From Planococcus halocryophilus (lineage in GTDB: Bacteria; Bacillota; Bacilli; Bacillales_A; Planococcaceae), in contig NZ_JAKVTG010000012.1 of NCBI RefSeq assembly GCF_022489025.1, forward strand, positions 1 through 64,000: a DNA stretch of 64,000 bases. The letters run 5' to 3'. The notes below the pieces were generated by a model, which was given only the letters and a program-made list of their open reading frames with translations, did not search any database and was not told the DNA's origin. Below are positions 17,545 through 25,529 of the stretch, piece after piece (the first letter of the stretch is position 1; every line of letters begins with the position of its first letter). The position numbers and the translations under genes were made by a program.

Positions 17545-17584
17545 GCAAAGATGAGTACTACACCACCTTTGGTAACTCTTTTTT
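17535..17584 (+). terminator. intrinsic terminator overlapping B repeat 3
   Basis: AAAAGAGTT pairs with AACTCTTTT, with inner CAAAG/CTTTG pairing, and is followed by TTGTTTG. It ends the GrpB transcript. Confidence 0.7.
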
Positions 17585-17689
17585 GTTTGTTTCCTTCATG
17601 GTTCATGGTTGAGATGAAGGCAGTTTTAAAAGCGAAAAGGCTATAGAGTATGTGAAGTAAACAATTTTTTGTCCGATAGTGTGATAAAT

Positions 17690-17795
17690 ATTGACAATCC
17701 TCTATTTTTATAACCGAGTAGTATATTTAGGGATAGCAACCACAAATGGGGCTGTCGATGTTATAGCTTACTGGCATATGGGTTTAAATAATTAT
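17690..17795 (+). repeat. R element 7: promoter plus partial leader, no gene behind it
   Basis: TTGACAATCCTCTATTTTTA starts at 17691 and GTAGTATATTTAG follows at the standard distance (-10 at 17722-17727). The leader begins like the others (GATGTTATAGCTTACTGGCA) but diverges. No reading frame follows before the next R element. Confidence 0.8.
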
Positions 17796-17867
17796 AGTTT
17801 CTTGGTATAAATACAGAACGATTAAGTGAAAAAAGCGCAGGATCATGCGCGAAACTGACAGTAATAA

Positions 17868-17925
17868 CGGCATTACTCTATTTACTATAATTAAGTGATA
17901 TGTTTATAGAAAGAAAGTACAAAGT
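17868..17925 (+). repeat. R element 7b: promoter of the ASCH gene
   Basis: CATTACTCTATTTAC and AAGTGATATGTTTATAGAAA align with R8 and R6 with two compensating single-base indels. The -10 reads TATGTT (17899-17904). It lies in tandem 180 bp after R7 and directly upstream of the ASCH gene. Confidence 0.65.
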
Positions 17926-17938
17926 GAGGTGTTGTAAA

Positions 17939-18292
17939 GTGCTGCATCAGATGGGTTTATACGGAGAATACTTTCAGGATATTAAAGAAGGAAAAAAGAT
18001 AATAGAAGTTCGATTGAACGATGAGAAGAGAAGAAAAATCAGAGTTGGGGATGCAATAGAATTTATTAAGATTCCTAAGCAAGACGAACTTCTAAAGGTA
18101 GAGGTCATTGATTTTCAGAGTTACGATACATTTGAAGCGATGTACAATATTATCCCCCTTAAAGATTTTGGTTGCGAAGGCTGGACGATAAAAGAAATGA
18201 TAGATGGAACGTATGAGATATATACCCCCGAGCAAGAAAAGGAATGGGGAGCTTTAGCAATTACGATTAAATATTTAAGTGTATCGAATTAA
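17939..18292 (+). CDS. ASCH-domain protein
   Basis: 117 residues forming one ASCH domain (PUA-like beta barrel): LYGEYFQDIKEGKKIIEVRLNDEKR near the N-terminus is the family signature, followed by IRVGDAIEFI. Such proteins bind RNA or hydrolyse modified nucleosides; a precise role is not assignable. The GTG at 17939 was chosen because GAGGTG lies 7 nt upstream and relatives begin HQMGLY. An ATG at 17900 in the same frame falls inside the R7b -10 region and cannot be the start if that promoter is used. Confidence 0.82.
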   Translation: MLHQMGLYGEYFQDIKEGKKIIEVRLNDEKRRKIRVGDAIEFIKIPKQDELLKVEVIDFQSYDTFEAMYNIIPLKDFGCEGWTIKEMIDGTYEIYTPEQEKEWGALAITIKYLSVSN

Positions 18293-18331
18293 GTCAAATC
18301 AATCGAGATTTTTACTCAAAATGACAATAGT

Positions 18332-18495
18332 ATCGCCATTCCTCTATTTACATAAGCTAGTGGTATATTTATAAAAAAGACTATAGATGAAGTTGTTGAT
18401 ATAATGGCTAAGTATAATGATATTTTAGCTAATGGCGTGATTAAGATAGATTTATCTATAACCAATTAGGCAATTTTAAAGAGACCTATCTTTTA
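18332..18495 (+). repeat. R element 8: complete copy without a gene
   Basis: Nearly identical to R element 2 over about 160 bp, including the extended -10 (18364-18369) and the hairpin leader. No open frame follows on this strand; the next feature is the terminator at 18545-18592. Confidence 0.85.
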
Positions 18496-18592
18496 ATGCT
18501 TATAAAAATTAGAGTTCAAAATTGGTTCCATGAATTTCACATATAAAATAAAACTCAGCCACCTTAGTATAAAGATTGCTGAGTTTTATTTT
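18376..18592 (+). ncRNA. possible small RNA from R element 8
   Basis: If the R8 promoter fires, the transcript begins near 18376, contains the full H hairpin leader, has no reading frame and ends at a strong terminator, about 215 nt in all. This is inference from the layout; the terminator also serves the convergent gene. Confidence 0.3.
18545..18592. terminator. bidirectional terminator
   Basis: Perfect 15-nt arms (18545-18559, 18578-18592) around AACTCAGC/GCTGAGTT, with A- and T-tracts at the outer ends. It ends the PadR operon on the minus strand. Confidence 0.88.
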
Positions 18593-18651
18593 ACTATATG
18601 CAAAATAAGATTCGAAATTGTAATATGTGCTTAACCACTAAGCTTACAATT

Positions 18652-19470
18652 TTAGTTATATCTCATTTTTCTCTTACCTACTAAAATATAAACTAAATAA
18701 CCGACTACATTAAAAATAGCAAAAGCAATAATCCAGGCAATATTCAATCGTTTGTGATGATAGGCATTAATTGTTGCCCACATTGTGAATAGTGTTGCAT
18801 AGACCGCTAATCCTGAAAATAAAATAATTCCCATCCAGCTGCCGATAAGTCGTGTTTCCATTTGAACATACCACTTATCCCCCCCACCACTTCCGTAAGG
18901 GTAAAAGTTCGCTAGTAGCCAATCTGGAGACCAAACAGATTTACTGTATTGATACTCAGGTTTTGCGCTCTCTACGTAGTCAAATACGGAATTTACACCT
19001 ACACCACTGACGTTATAGATTTCAACTTTTGAAATTTGATCTGTTCCATCGATTAAAGCAGCAATTTCAGTTTTCATTGAATCGGTTAGCGAACCTTGAC
19101 TAGTTAAAATTTCGTGTACAGCTGAAGCAACTTCGGAATTCTCAGAGGCATTTTCATTTTCGTATGCAGAAAGTAATCCGACTGCCACAATACTTAACAG
19201 TAGAACGGTTATGGCTAAATAGAGAATCCAATTAGCAAATATTCGTTGTGCCTTAAATAACTGACCAACTACCGAACGCATTTCTTGTTCTCCACCAAAA
19301 CGTTCAATAGCAAGTTGAATTGCTTCTTTTTCTGATTTTCCTTCTTGTTTCAACTCATGAACAGCTTCTAATAAGTGGCTTTTCATTTCTTTTTTTGATT
19401 CATTAATCTCTTTTTTGTTTCCACCGACACCTTGATACAATTCCTCAACATACGCTTCTATTTGTTTCAT
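18652..19470 (-). CDS. membrane protein with permease-prefix (DUF1700-like) domain
   Basis: 272 residues. The N-terminal cytoplasmic helices (about 1-75: YVEELYQGV ... HLLEAVHELKQEGKSEKEAIQLAIERFGG) form the prefix domain common in PadR-linked membrane proteins. One helix follows (about 80-102), then an extracytoplasmic part (about 103-200), and three more helices (about 207-265). It starts 1 bp after the PadR gene on the same strand, so it is the probable partner or target of that repressor. Confidence 0.78.
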   Translation of the reverse strand: MKQIEAYVEELYQGVGGNKKEINESKKEMKSHLLEAVHELKQEGKSEKEAIQLAIERFGGEQEMRSVVGQLFKAQRIFANWILYLAITVLLLSIVAVGLLSAYENENASENSEVASAVHEILTSQGSLTDSMKTEIAALIDGTDQISKVEIYNVSGVGVNSVFDYVESAKPEYQYSKSVWSPDWLLANFYPYGSGGGDKWYVQMETRLIGSWMGIILFSGLAVYATLFTMWATINAYHHKRLNIAWIIAFAIFNVVGYLVYILVGKRKMRYN

Positions 19471-19471
19471 C

Positions 19472-19807
19472 CTATTCTCCCCTTTCTAAAAATAAGTCCA
19501 TCAGTTTTTTTACAAATTCCCATTCTGAACGTTTTTCTTCAAATCCTTTTTCACCTACAGGCGTGAGTTTGTAATATTTCCTTCTTCCTCCTGGTCCTTG
19601 TTCATCGCCCCAGTAAGAGGTGATCCATTCACTTTTTTCTAATCGCTTTAAAGATAAATAAAGTGTTCCTTCTTTTAACTCGAATTGGTCTCCACTTTTT
19701 TCACGGACAATTTTAGCTATTTCATAGCCATACATATCTCTGCCCTGTAAAAGAGAAAGAATTAATGTATCAATATGGCCTTTTAGTACCTCTTTACTAA
19801 TTTCCAT
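19472..19807 (-). CDS. PadR-family transcriptional regulator
   Basis: 111 residues. A winged helix (LKGHIDTLILSLLQGRDMYGYEIAKIV ... LKEGTLYLSLKRLEKSEWI ... GRRKYYKLTPVG) of the short PadR type with a C-terminal dimerisation helix. The ATG at 19807 has AAGGGG 7 nt upstream; a GTG two codons earlier is less well placed. PadR proteins usually repress their own operon together with a membrane protein, as found here. Confidence 0.88.
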   Translation of the reverse strand: MEISKEVLKGHIDTLILSLLQGRDMYGYEIAKIVREKSGDQFELKEGTLYLSLKRLEKSEWITSYWGDEQGPGGRRKYYKLTPVGEKGFEEKRSEWEFVKKLMDLFLERGE

Positions 19808-19933
19808 TTTCACACCCCTTTATATTACTTTATTTCATATTACTCTATAATACAAGGTATTATTTTAAAAATAAAAAATATTAAAAAAGAGGTTATTCAG
19901 CATGCACTAAAGCACTTAAGTTTGTAGATAAAA

Positions 19934-19960
19934 GTACAGACAATCCTCTCTTCTAGTAAC
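19934..19960 (+). repeat. R element 9 (conserved upstream box only)
   Basis: GTACAGACAATCCTCT matches the R box, but the promoter part has decayed (TTCTAGTAACTACTTAGCAG). It marks the right end of the array. Confidence 0.6.
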
Positions 19961-20056
19961 TACTTAGCAGATAAAATCATTTACATAGTTCAATGATAAT
20001 GTCATGATTTACTTAAATTTTAATTTTACTAATAATGACATTTGTGAAAGATAATC

Positions 20057-20209
20057 TTGTCCCTCGTTTTTGCGTGTGGAACACTTTATGGTCTTGTTAC
20101 ACTTTTTATAGGAACGCGAAAGAATTCAAAAATGAGTAAAAATCAGATTGGACTAGCAATTTCTCTAATTATCACATGCACAGCATCATTTTTAATAACG
20201 ATTAATTAG
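20057..20209 (+). CDS. small two-helix membrane protein or gene remnant
   Basis: A 50-residue frame from a TTG with two hydrophobic segments (SLVFACGTLYGLVTLFIG and IGLAISLIITCTASFLITI) around a basic loop with KNSKMSKNQ. An in-frame TGA lies four codons before the TTG, so it is not a longer protein with a missed start; it could be the 3' part of a decayed gene. No good ribosome-binding site was seen. It lies between R9 and the next membrane protein gene. Confidence 0.4.
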   Translation: MSLVFACGTLYGLVTLFIGTRKNSKMSKNQIGLAISLIITCTASFLITIN

Positions 20210-20264
20210 ATATGAACATGTAATACTGACTAATAGATGACATCGTTTAGAGGAGAGAAGTTAA

Positions 20265-20699
20265 ATGGTACTCAATTATTTGAAAGGTTCTTCTGCATCT
20301 ATTATTTCTTCGGTGTCCGCATACATGATTTTGACTTACTTATTTGATCCGCACTACCAATCTGACTACTTTTACTTTTTTATAATGTATGCAACTTTCA
20401 TTGGTTATGTTATAGGATTGATTGCTATTTTTATAATAATTCGCGATTCAAATAAAGCGGTCTTTACCAGGAAAAAGGTTGCTATATTTTCAAGTATCGG
20501 AATAATCCTTGGAATCGGACTCGAATTTTTATTGGATTTTTCAAATAGCCCTTTTTTTCTATTAGCCGCATTAACAGGTTCACTAATGTTTTTAGTTGTT
20601 CAAAAAATAGAGAACCACTTTGTAGCTTGGAGTATCATCGGAGTTCATCTTCTAGTTGTCTTTTTATACCCGTACCTCCCTATTCATTTCTTCAATTAA
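20265..20699 (+). CDS. four-helix membrane protein of unknown function
   Basis: 144 residues, four to five hydrophobic segments (about 10-28, 35-58, 68-87, 92-108 and 115-138) with short loops. It has GAGGAGAG 8 nt before the ATG. No motif or family recognised. It is on the opposite strand to, and convergent with, the Dlt-like operon. Confidence 0.65.
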   Translation: MVLNYLKGSSASIISSVSAYMILTYLFDPHYQSDYFYFFIMYATFIGYVIGLIAIFIIIRDSNKAVFTRKKVAIFSSIGIILGIGLEFLLDFSNSPFFLLAALTGSLMFLVVQKIENHFVAWSIIGVHLLVVFLYPYLPIHFFN

Positions 20700-20762
20700 A
20701 AAGGTCCATAAAGAAACTTTGTCCTAAACGCATCGAATTTTTGCCATTATAGACAAAAAAAT

Positions 20763-20807
20763 CTCCTGGAGGGCAAGAATTGAATGTCAATTCTTGCCCT
20801 CCAGGAG
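20763..20807. terminator. terminator of the Dlt-like operon
   Basis: Perfect 21-nt arms (20763-20783, 20787-20807) with a 3-nt loop. On the minus strand ATTTTTTTG follows, so it mainly serves the operon to the right. Confidence 0.92.
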
Positions 20808-20874
20808 TATTAATATAAAACATGTTAGTTTCCGCTCAAATGAGTAGCGATAAACAATAAAACATAACGATCGC

Positions 20875-21786
20875 TCAAAAATACCCTAAACTTTTGAGCT
20901 CCTCGTAAACGATCCACGAATATTTTTTTCTTCCCTTACTGTTTAAATGGTCGGAATCGATAAAATACTCTTTGTTGTCTGTGAAACGTTCATCGTTCAT
21001 ATAATTTAAAAAAGGCACATCTGTTTCAAGAGGGTTTAAATACTGGAAAACAAGTCGATTCATGACTTCTTCATCGAAATGTTCTTGGTACGTCTTGTGT
21101 ACGGGCTCCATGGTTAAAATGACCTCGTAGCCCTGCTCTTGACAATATTCCAATATTTCCTTAAGCAGCTCTACGTTTTGTTCAATGTAATTATGTTCAA
21201 TTGCTTTTCTATATTGCTCTTCTACGTATTCGGTTTTTCTTTCTGCATAATTTTCGCCATTATTTGCCCAAGATTGATGAGAAGTCCATTTAAAGCCTTT
21301 CCATTTACTTGAGAGCGCAGAAGTAAAATTGTCACTATTTGTGCCTGGAAAATACATATACTTATAATAATCCAACAATCGAAACGATTCAATTTGCGTA
21401 CGATCTAAAATTTCATAATAACGTCCTTCGTCTACATCCTCGTTCTCACTATTTATGAACGTCATTTGAGAAATGGATAATATGACAACTCCATCCGATT
21501 TCAAATACTCACCATACTCTTTCAATAATTTAAAGTCGTATTCGAGCGCTTGACCAGGAAGAGCTAAATCCAAGTGAGCCAAACCCGTTGGCTTAAAATA
21601 ATAACCATACATGGAATGAGAGGCACCTAAATTGATGATGTCAACGGGATAAGGATCTTTCTTAAACGTCAGGATGTCCTCGTTGATGTTGTAACTCCGA
21701 GACTGCTTTACAAAGTTATTAACTGGTATAAACAGCAGTAAAGCCACAGCGATGATTATAGTTAATTTAATAAATAAACGGCCCAT
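20875..21786 (-). CDS. DltD/SGNH-like membrane-anchored acyltransfer protein
   Basis: 303 residues. A single N-terminal membrane helix (about 5-25) precedes an extracytoplasmic domain with the SGNH-type block INLGASHSMYGY and the C-terminal DSDHLNSKGRKKY, which could supply Ser, Asp and His. This matches DltD and related proteins that complete transfer of acyl groups to envelope polymers. The start at 21786 has AAAGGA upstream; an ATG at 21843 is in frame but less well supported. It is the last gene of the four-gene operon. Confidence 0.7.
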   Translation of the reverse strand: MGRLFIKLTIIIAVALLLFIPVNNFVKQSRSYNINEDILTFKKDPYPVDIINLGASHSMYGYYFKPTGLAHLDLALPGQALEYDFKLLKEYGEYLKSDGVVILSISQMTFINSENEDVDEGRYYEILDRTQIESFRLLDYYKYMYFPGTNSDNFTSALSSKWKGFKWTSHQSWANNGENYAERKTEYVEEQYRKAIEHNYIEQNVELLKEILEYCQEQGYEVILTMEPVHKTYQEHFDEEVMNRLVFQYLNPLETDVPFLNYMNDERFTDNKEYFIDSDHLNSKGRKKYSWIVYEELKSLGYF

Positions 21787-21861
21787 GGCAAATCCTTTCG
21801 ATCTTGTACTCTTTTTACTAAATTGATGGACTAGCATGCACACGAGTCAGTTTGTTTATGA

Positions 21862-23313
21862 TTAAAACCCACCGTAAACAAATCCTTGACCCGTAGCACC
21901 GAACACCAGAACTGATACAACGATTAATACATACACGGCAAAACGAGCAACTGCCGGGCGTTGCGATAGCCAGTTCCACGTTGACGTATTGTTTCTTTCG
22001 ATATAATGAAACAGTTGCATAACGATAAAGAAAAAGCTGAAAATCACTAAGTCGAGTAGTGAAAACATCTCAAACGCCCCGATGATTCCAGATGGGTTCC
22101 ACGAACTAGGCGATAAGAAATGTTGCGCATTTTCAAATGCAGCGGTAATGGAATCCGATCGGAAGAACACGCGCGAAAAACATACGAGCAAAAAAGTGGT
22201 GGCGATTTTCATCCATTTATGCAGCGATGGACTTTGATCCAAATGAATAAATGTCGCCATCTTCCCACGAAAATGTTTTGTGTGATCTCCAAAAGCACGG
22301 TAAAACCCATGAATTAGACCCCATAAAACAAAAGTCCAGGCCGCTCCATGCCAAATGCCACTTATTAAAAACGTAATCACAATGACTAAATAAATTTCGC
22401 TTCTCTTCTTCTTCCCTTTGCACAACGGAACAAAGATATAGTCTCTGAGCCAAGTTGAAAGTGTAATGTGCCACCTGTTCCAGAAATCCGCAATCGAAAC
22501 GGCAAAATGCGGTTGCTTAAAGTTTTCCGTTAGTTTTATCCCAAGCATTCGTGCACAACCAATGGCAATGTCGCTGAGTGCAGAAAAATCAGCGTACAAT
22601 TGAACGGAGAACAGAATCGTCGCTAAAACAATTTGTGAACCGGTTGGGTCAGGACTATCGTAAACACTCGCTACAATTGGAGCGAGTCGATCCGCAATCA
22701 ATGTTTTCTTAAAAAATCCCCATGCAATTCGCTTCATCCCATAGCTTATATTGTCATAGTTTAAGGTTTGTTCAACTTTGAATTGAGGAAGCAATTTCTT
22801 AGCACGTTCAATGGGTCCGGCAACCAATTGAGGGAAAAATGCAAAGTAGATTGAGAAATAGCCGTAATGTCTTTCTGCTTTTTGCTTGCCTCTAGAGATG
22901 TCGACAAGGTAACTGACTGCCTGAAAGGTATAAAAAGAAATGGCTAAAGGCAGGATAATCTCTTGATAGGGTATGGCATAATTCCAATTCATGTATGTTG
23001 AAATGGCTCGAATCGAGTCATTTACAAAATTAAAATATTTAAACCAGCCGAGAAAAAACAGCAATACGCAAATTCCAACTAGCATGGCTCTTTTCTTCTG
23101 TTGTTTGGTTTCCTGTTTTTCAATGACTATTCCCGTAAAATAAGTAAACACTGTGCTTATAAGTAGTAACAGGACAAAGTAGCCACTCAATGTAGCGTAA
23201 AAACTGTAACTGGCAGCTAGTAAAAGAATCCATCTCCACTTGTGTGGGATTAAATAATACGTAAAAACGATACCTGTAAAAAATAACAGAAACTCAATTG
23301 ATATAAAAGTCAT
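21862..23313 (-). CDS. MBOAT-family O-acyltransferase (DltB/AlgI-like)
   Basis: 483 residues with about eleven membrane helices. The MBOAT core is clear: FFPQLVAGPIERAKKLLPQF (about 180), YADFSALSDIAIGCARMLGI, FNRWHITLSTWLRDY-type motif (WNRWHIT) and the conserved histidine in GIWHGAAWTFVLWGLIHG. The family moves acyl groups from a cytoplasmic carrier across the membrane to outside hydroxyls. Here the carrier would be the ACP encoded two genes upstream. It lies 143 bp after the ligase gene, with the DltD-like gene behind it. Confidence 0.88.
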   Translation of the reverse strand: MTFISIEFLLFFTGIVFTYYLIPHKWRWILLLAASYSFYATLSGYFVLLLLISTVFTYFTGIVIEKQETKQQKKRAMLVGICVLLFFLGWFKYFNFVNDSIRAISTYMNWNYAIPYQEIILPLAISFYTFQAVSYLVDISRGKQKAERHYGYFSIYFAFFPQLVAGPIERAKKLLPQFKVEQTLNYDNISYGMKRIAWGFFKKTLIADRLAPIVASVYDSPDPTGSQIVLATILFSVQLYADFSALSDIAIGCARMLGIKLTENFKQPHFAVSIADFWNRWHITLSTWLRDYIFVPLCKGKKKRSEIYLVIVITFLISGIWHGAAWTFVLWGLIHGFYRAFGDHTKHFRGKMATFIHLDQSPSLHKWMKIATTFLLVCFSRVFFRSDSITAAFENAQHFLSPSSWNPSGIIGAFEMFSLLDLVIFSFFFIVMQLFHYIERNNTSTWNWLSQRPAVARFAVYVLIVVSVLVFGATGQGFVYGGF

Positions 23314-23456
23314 CCAATCACCTGATCAAAAATAAACTTAAGATTTTATATAAAACAAGATAAACAAGTACTTTACCTACACTCAATTTCAACTTTCAGT
23401 AGGTAAGTTTTGTCACATCTGATACATCTCCTGTAACGAGTTCAGGTGATCGTAAA

Positions 23457-24851
23457 TTATTTATCTATAGGTAACTCGGAATAAAGGATCTTCCCAAAAG
23501 GGTTACGTGGGAATTCCTCAATTCTGATAATCTTAACGCCCCTTAAGTTTAATTTTTCCTTAATTATTTTTTTAATTTGAAGCTGATTTTCTTTTAATGT
23601 ATAAACGATCATTTGATCATCTGTCCCCGCGCAAACACAATCATGACCATGCTCAGTTAAAAGTTCTTCCACTTCATCTAAGCTGATGCGGCTTCCAGCG
23701 ACTTTAATGATTCTTTTGATTCGTCCAGTGATGTAGAAATAACCGTCCTCATCAAAGTAAGCAAGATCCCCTGTGTGCAGCGACCCATTGTTGTCATCTT
23801 GTTTCGATAAATCGACTAACGACTCCGCATACCCTAAAGAAACATTGGGTCCTTTGTATATCAATTCGCCGATTTCATGAGGTGTTGAAATGTTGTTGCC
23901 AGTGTCATCTTGCAGCATCAGTTCGCCACCTGGAATGGCGATTCCAATGCTTCCGGCTTTAACAAGGTTTTTTTCGGCCGGTAAATAGCTCATCCGTGCC
24001 GTTGCTTCTGTTTGCCCGTACATAGTAAAAAATTGAATCCCTTTTTGACTACACACATCTGCAAATTTAGCGAATAGCTCTGGGCTTAATTTGCCGCCTG
24101 CTTGCGTTAGTTTTTTCAAACTTGGAACATCCATCTCTTCAAATTTCAGCCGATCGAGCATCTCATAGATGAAAGGAACGCCTCCAAAAGTTGTGGCTCC
24201 CTGCTCTTTACATAAGTCCCAAAACTCTTTTTTCATGATCGATGCATCCGTGACAATTATGGTCGCTCCACTAATGAAGTGACTGTTGATGATCGACAGG
24301 CCGTAAGAGTAATTCATAGGAAGTGTTGTGATCGGTTTATCGTCTGCCTTAATATCAAGATACTTCACGATAGATTCAGCGTTTTTGAAGATGTTTTTAT
24401 AACTTAAGCGAACAAATTTGGGGCTGCCAGTACTTCCTGAGGTGGTTAAAAGGAGTGCAAGATCTTCATCAAGTTCATGTTGAATTGCTGTTGGACATTT
24501 AAATAATGAGTAATCTCCAAACACGAATGTACTATCCATTGAGTTTAAAAGGTCTTGGTTTTCACTACTCGCCCAAATATACGCAGGCTTATAAAGCTCG
24601 ATTAGTTTTTGCAACCGCTCCACCGAAATAGATGCATCTAACAAGACAGGGACAACATGCCCTCTCATAAAGCCCACGTAACCAAATATAGACTCTTTAT
24701 TATTTGAAGACAAACAAAAAACCAGCGCTCTTTCACCTACATGACTGCAGATTTCGTCAGCAATCTCTACCATTTCAGCGTAAGAGTATTCTCTTTCAGC
24801 ATATACAGCGGTTTGGTTGCCAAACTCCTCAAGCTTTTTGAACCTATTCAT
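23457..24851 (-). CDS. acyl-adenylating ligase (DltA-like AMP-binding enzyme)
   Basis: 464 residues of the ANL superfamily. The P-loop LLLTTSGSTGSPKFV (about 148-162), TMYGQTEATARM, the GELIYKGPNVSLGY block, HTGDLAYFDEDGYFYITGR and the C-terminal lysine in NPFGKILYSEL are all present. It should adenylate a carboxylic acid and load it onto the adjacent ACP, as DltA does with D-alanine. Residues giving DltA its D-Ala specificity were not identified, so the acid is unknown. The start overlaps the ACP stop by 8 bp, indicating translational coupling. Confidence 0.82.
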   Translation of the reverse strand: MNRFKKLEEFGNQTAVYAEREYSYAEMVEIADEICSHVGERALVFCLSSNNKESIFGYVGFMRGHVVPVLLDASISVERLQKLIELYKPAYIWASSENQDLLNSMDSTFVFGDYSLFKCPTAIQHELDEDLALLLTTSGSTGSPKFVRLSYKNIFKNAESIVKYLDIKADDKPITTLPMNYSYGLSIINSHFISGATIIVTDASIMKKEFWDLCKEQGATTFGGVPFIYEMLDRLKFEEMDVPSLKKLTQAGGKLSPELFAKFADVCSQKGIQFFTMYGQTEATARMSYLPAEKNLVKAGSIGIAIPGGELMLQDDTGNNISTPHEIGELIYKGPNVSLGYAESLVDLSKQDDNNGSLHTGDLAYFDEDGYFYITGRIKRIIKVAGSRISLDEVEELLTEHGHDCVCAGTDDQMIVYTLKENQLQIKKIIKEKLNLRGVKIIRIEEFPRNPFGKILYSELPIDK

Positions 24852-25092
24852 TTACAAAGTCTACTCCTAAACGATTCAAAAGCTCTTTTCCTGCCTTATA
24901 CGAATCGAATTCTGTCATCCATTCAGCATCTATTGACACATCAAAAACATCTTCCATCGTAGAAATCAGAATCATATGACCTAATGAATCCCATTCTCTT
25001 GTTTCTCCTAATGCTAAATCTTCACTTACCTGGTCTTCTTCCAATTCCAACGCATCCATAAATGCATTTCTATATTTTTCAATATTTTTCAT
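24844..25092 (-). CDS. acyl carrier protein (DltC-like)
   Basis: 82 residues with the phosphopantetheine site WDSLGHM (S36) at the start of helix II and the usual acidic composition. The ATG at 25092 has AAAGGGTG 6 nt upstream. It is the first gene of the acylation operon and follows a promoter overlapped by a Fur-box-like dyad (25209-25256). Confidence 0.88.
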   Translation of the reverse strand: MKNIEKYRNAFMDALELEEDQVSEDLALGETREWDSLGHMILISTMEDVFDVSIDAEWMTEFDSYKAGKELLNRLGVDFVNE

Positions 25093-25095
25093 CAC

Positions 25096-25529
25096 TTACA
25101 CCCTTTCAATATTTACGTCCACTAACGTCTGCTTTAGCGTAACGATGGCTTTTATATGCTTTTACTTTCTTTAAATATTCTTAGGAAGTTTCCTTTAATA
25201 ATCTTATTGAAAATGATTCTCATAATCAAGTATAAGTATATGAAAAGAAAAGTCAATATCGTAATAACAGGCGATTTCTTTATATTTATAACTGAATTAT
25301 GAGTCTTTAACGTATCGAAAATTGCCACTAATAAACATGGATTGAGTACTGTAGATCAACCGATTTAGGATAGCATCAAAAAAATAGGAATATTTCTTGC
25401 TAGAGTTAGGAAAAAATCCAACAGTTCAGTTATTCTAAATAGAGCAGTAAATGTCACATACCTTAACATTTTTCAATGATTAAATTCACTGTATGTAATA
25501 ACGTATAATGAAAGTTAGGAGCGAATTTC
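25096..25529. other. intergenic region between divergent units
   Basis: 434 bp with no gene. The left part holds the promoter and Fur-box-like site of the acylation operon. The right part is A/T-rich and leads into the DUF3139-like gene with an AGGAG ribosome-binding site. Confidence 0.6.
25209..25256 (-). promoter_or_regulatory. Fur-box-like operator overlapping a sigma-A promoter
   Basis: On the minus strand TTGACT (25256-25251) and TATACT (25234-25229) are 16 bp apart. Immediately downstream, GAAAATGATTCTCATAATC (25209-25227) matches the 19-bp Fur consensus GATAATGATTATCATTATC at about 16 positions. Fur bound there would block transcription start of the acylation operon when iron is plentiful. 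Confidence 0.75.

Noticed and set aside
17461-17646. 61-codon + strand ORF after the GrpB gene
   Set aside because: It has no ribosome-binding site and consists of B repeat 3 plus a terminator; its frame is not kept in B repeat 2.
17900-17938. Upstream ATG (17900) as start of the ASCH protein
   Set aside because: It lies in the R7b -10 region; the GTG at 17939 has a proper ribosome-binding site and fits the family's N-terminus.
10584-19960. The R repeats as a CRISPR array
   Set aside because: Spacing is 0.2-1.9 kb with genes in between, copies vary in length, and there are no cas genes.
10584-19960. The R or B repeats as classical integron attC sites
   Set aside because: R lies upstream of the genes and carries a promoter; the GTTRRRY core pairs of attC were not found, and no IntI-type integrase is present.
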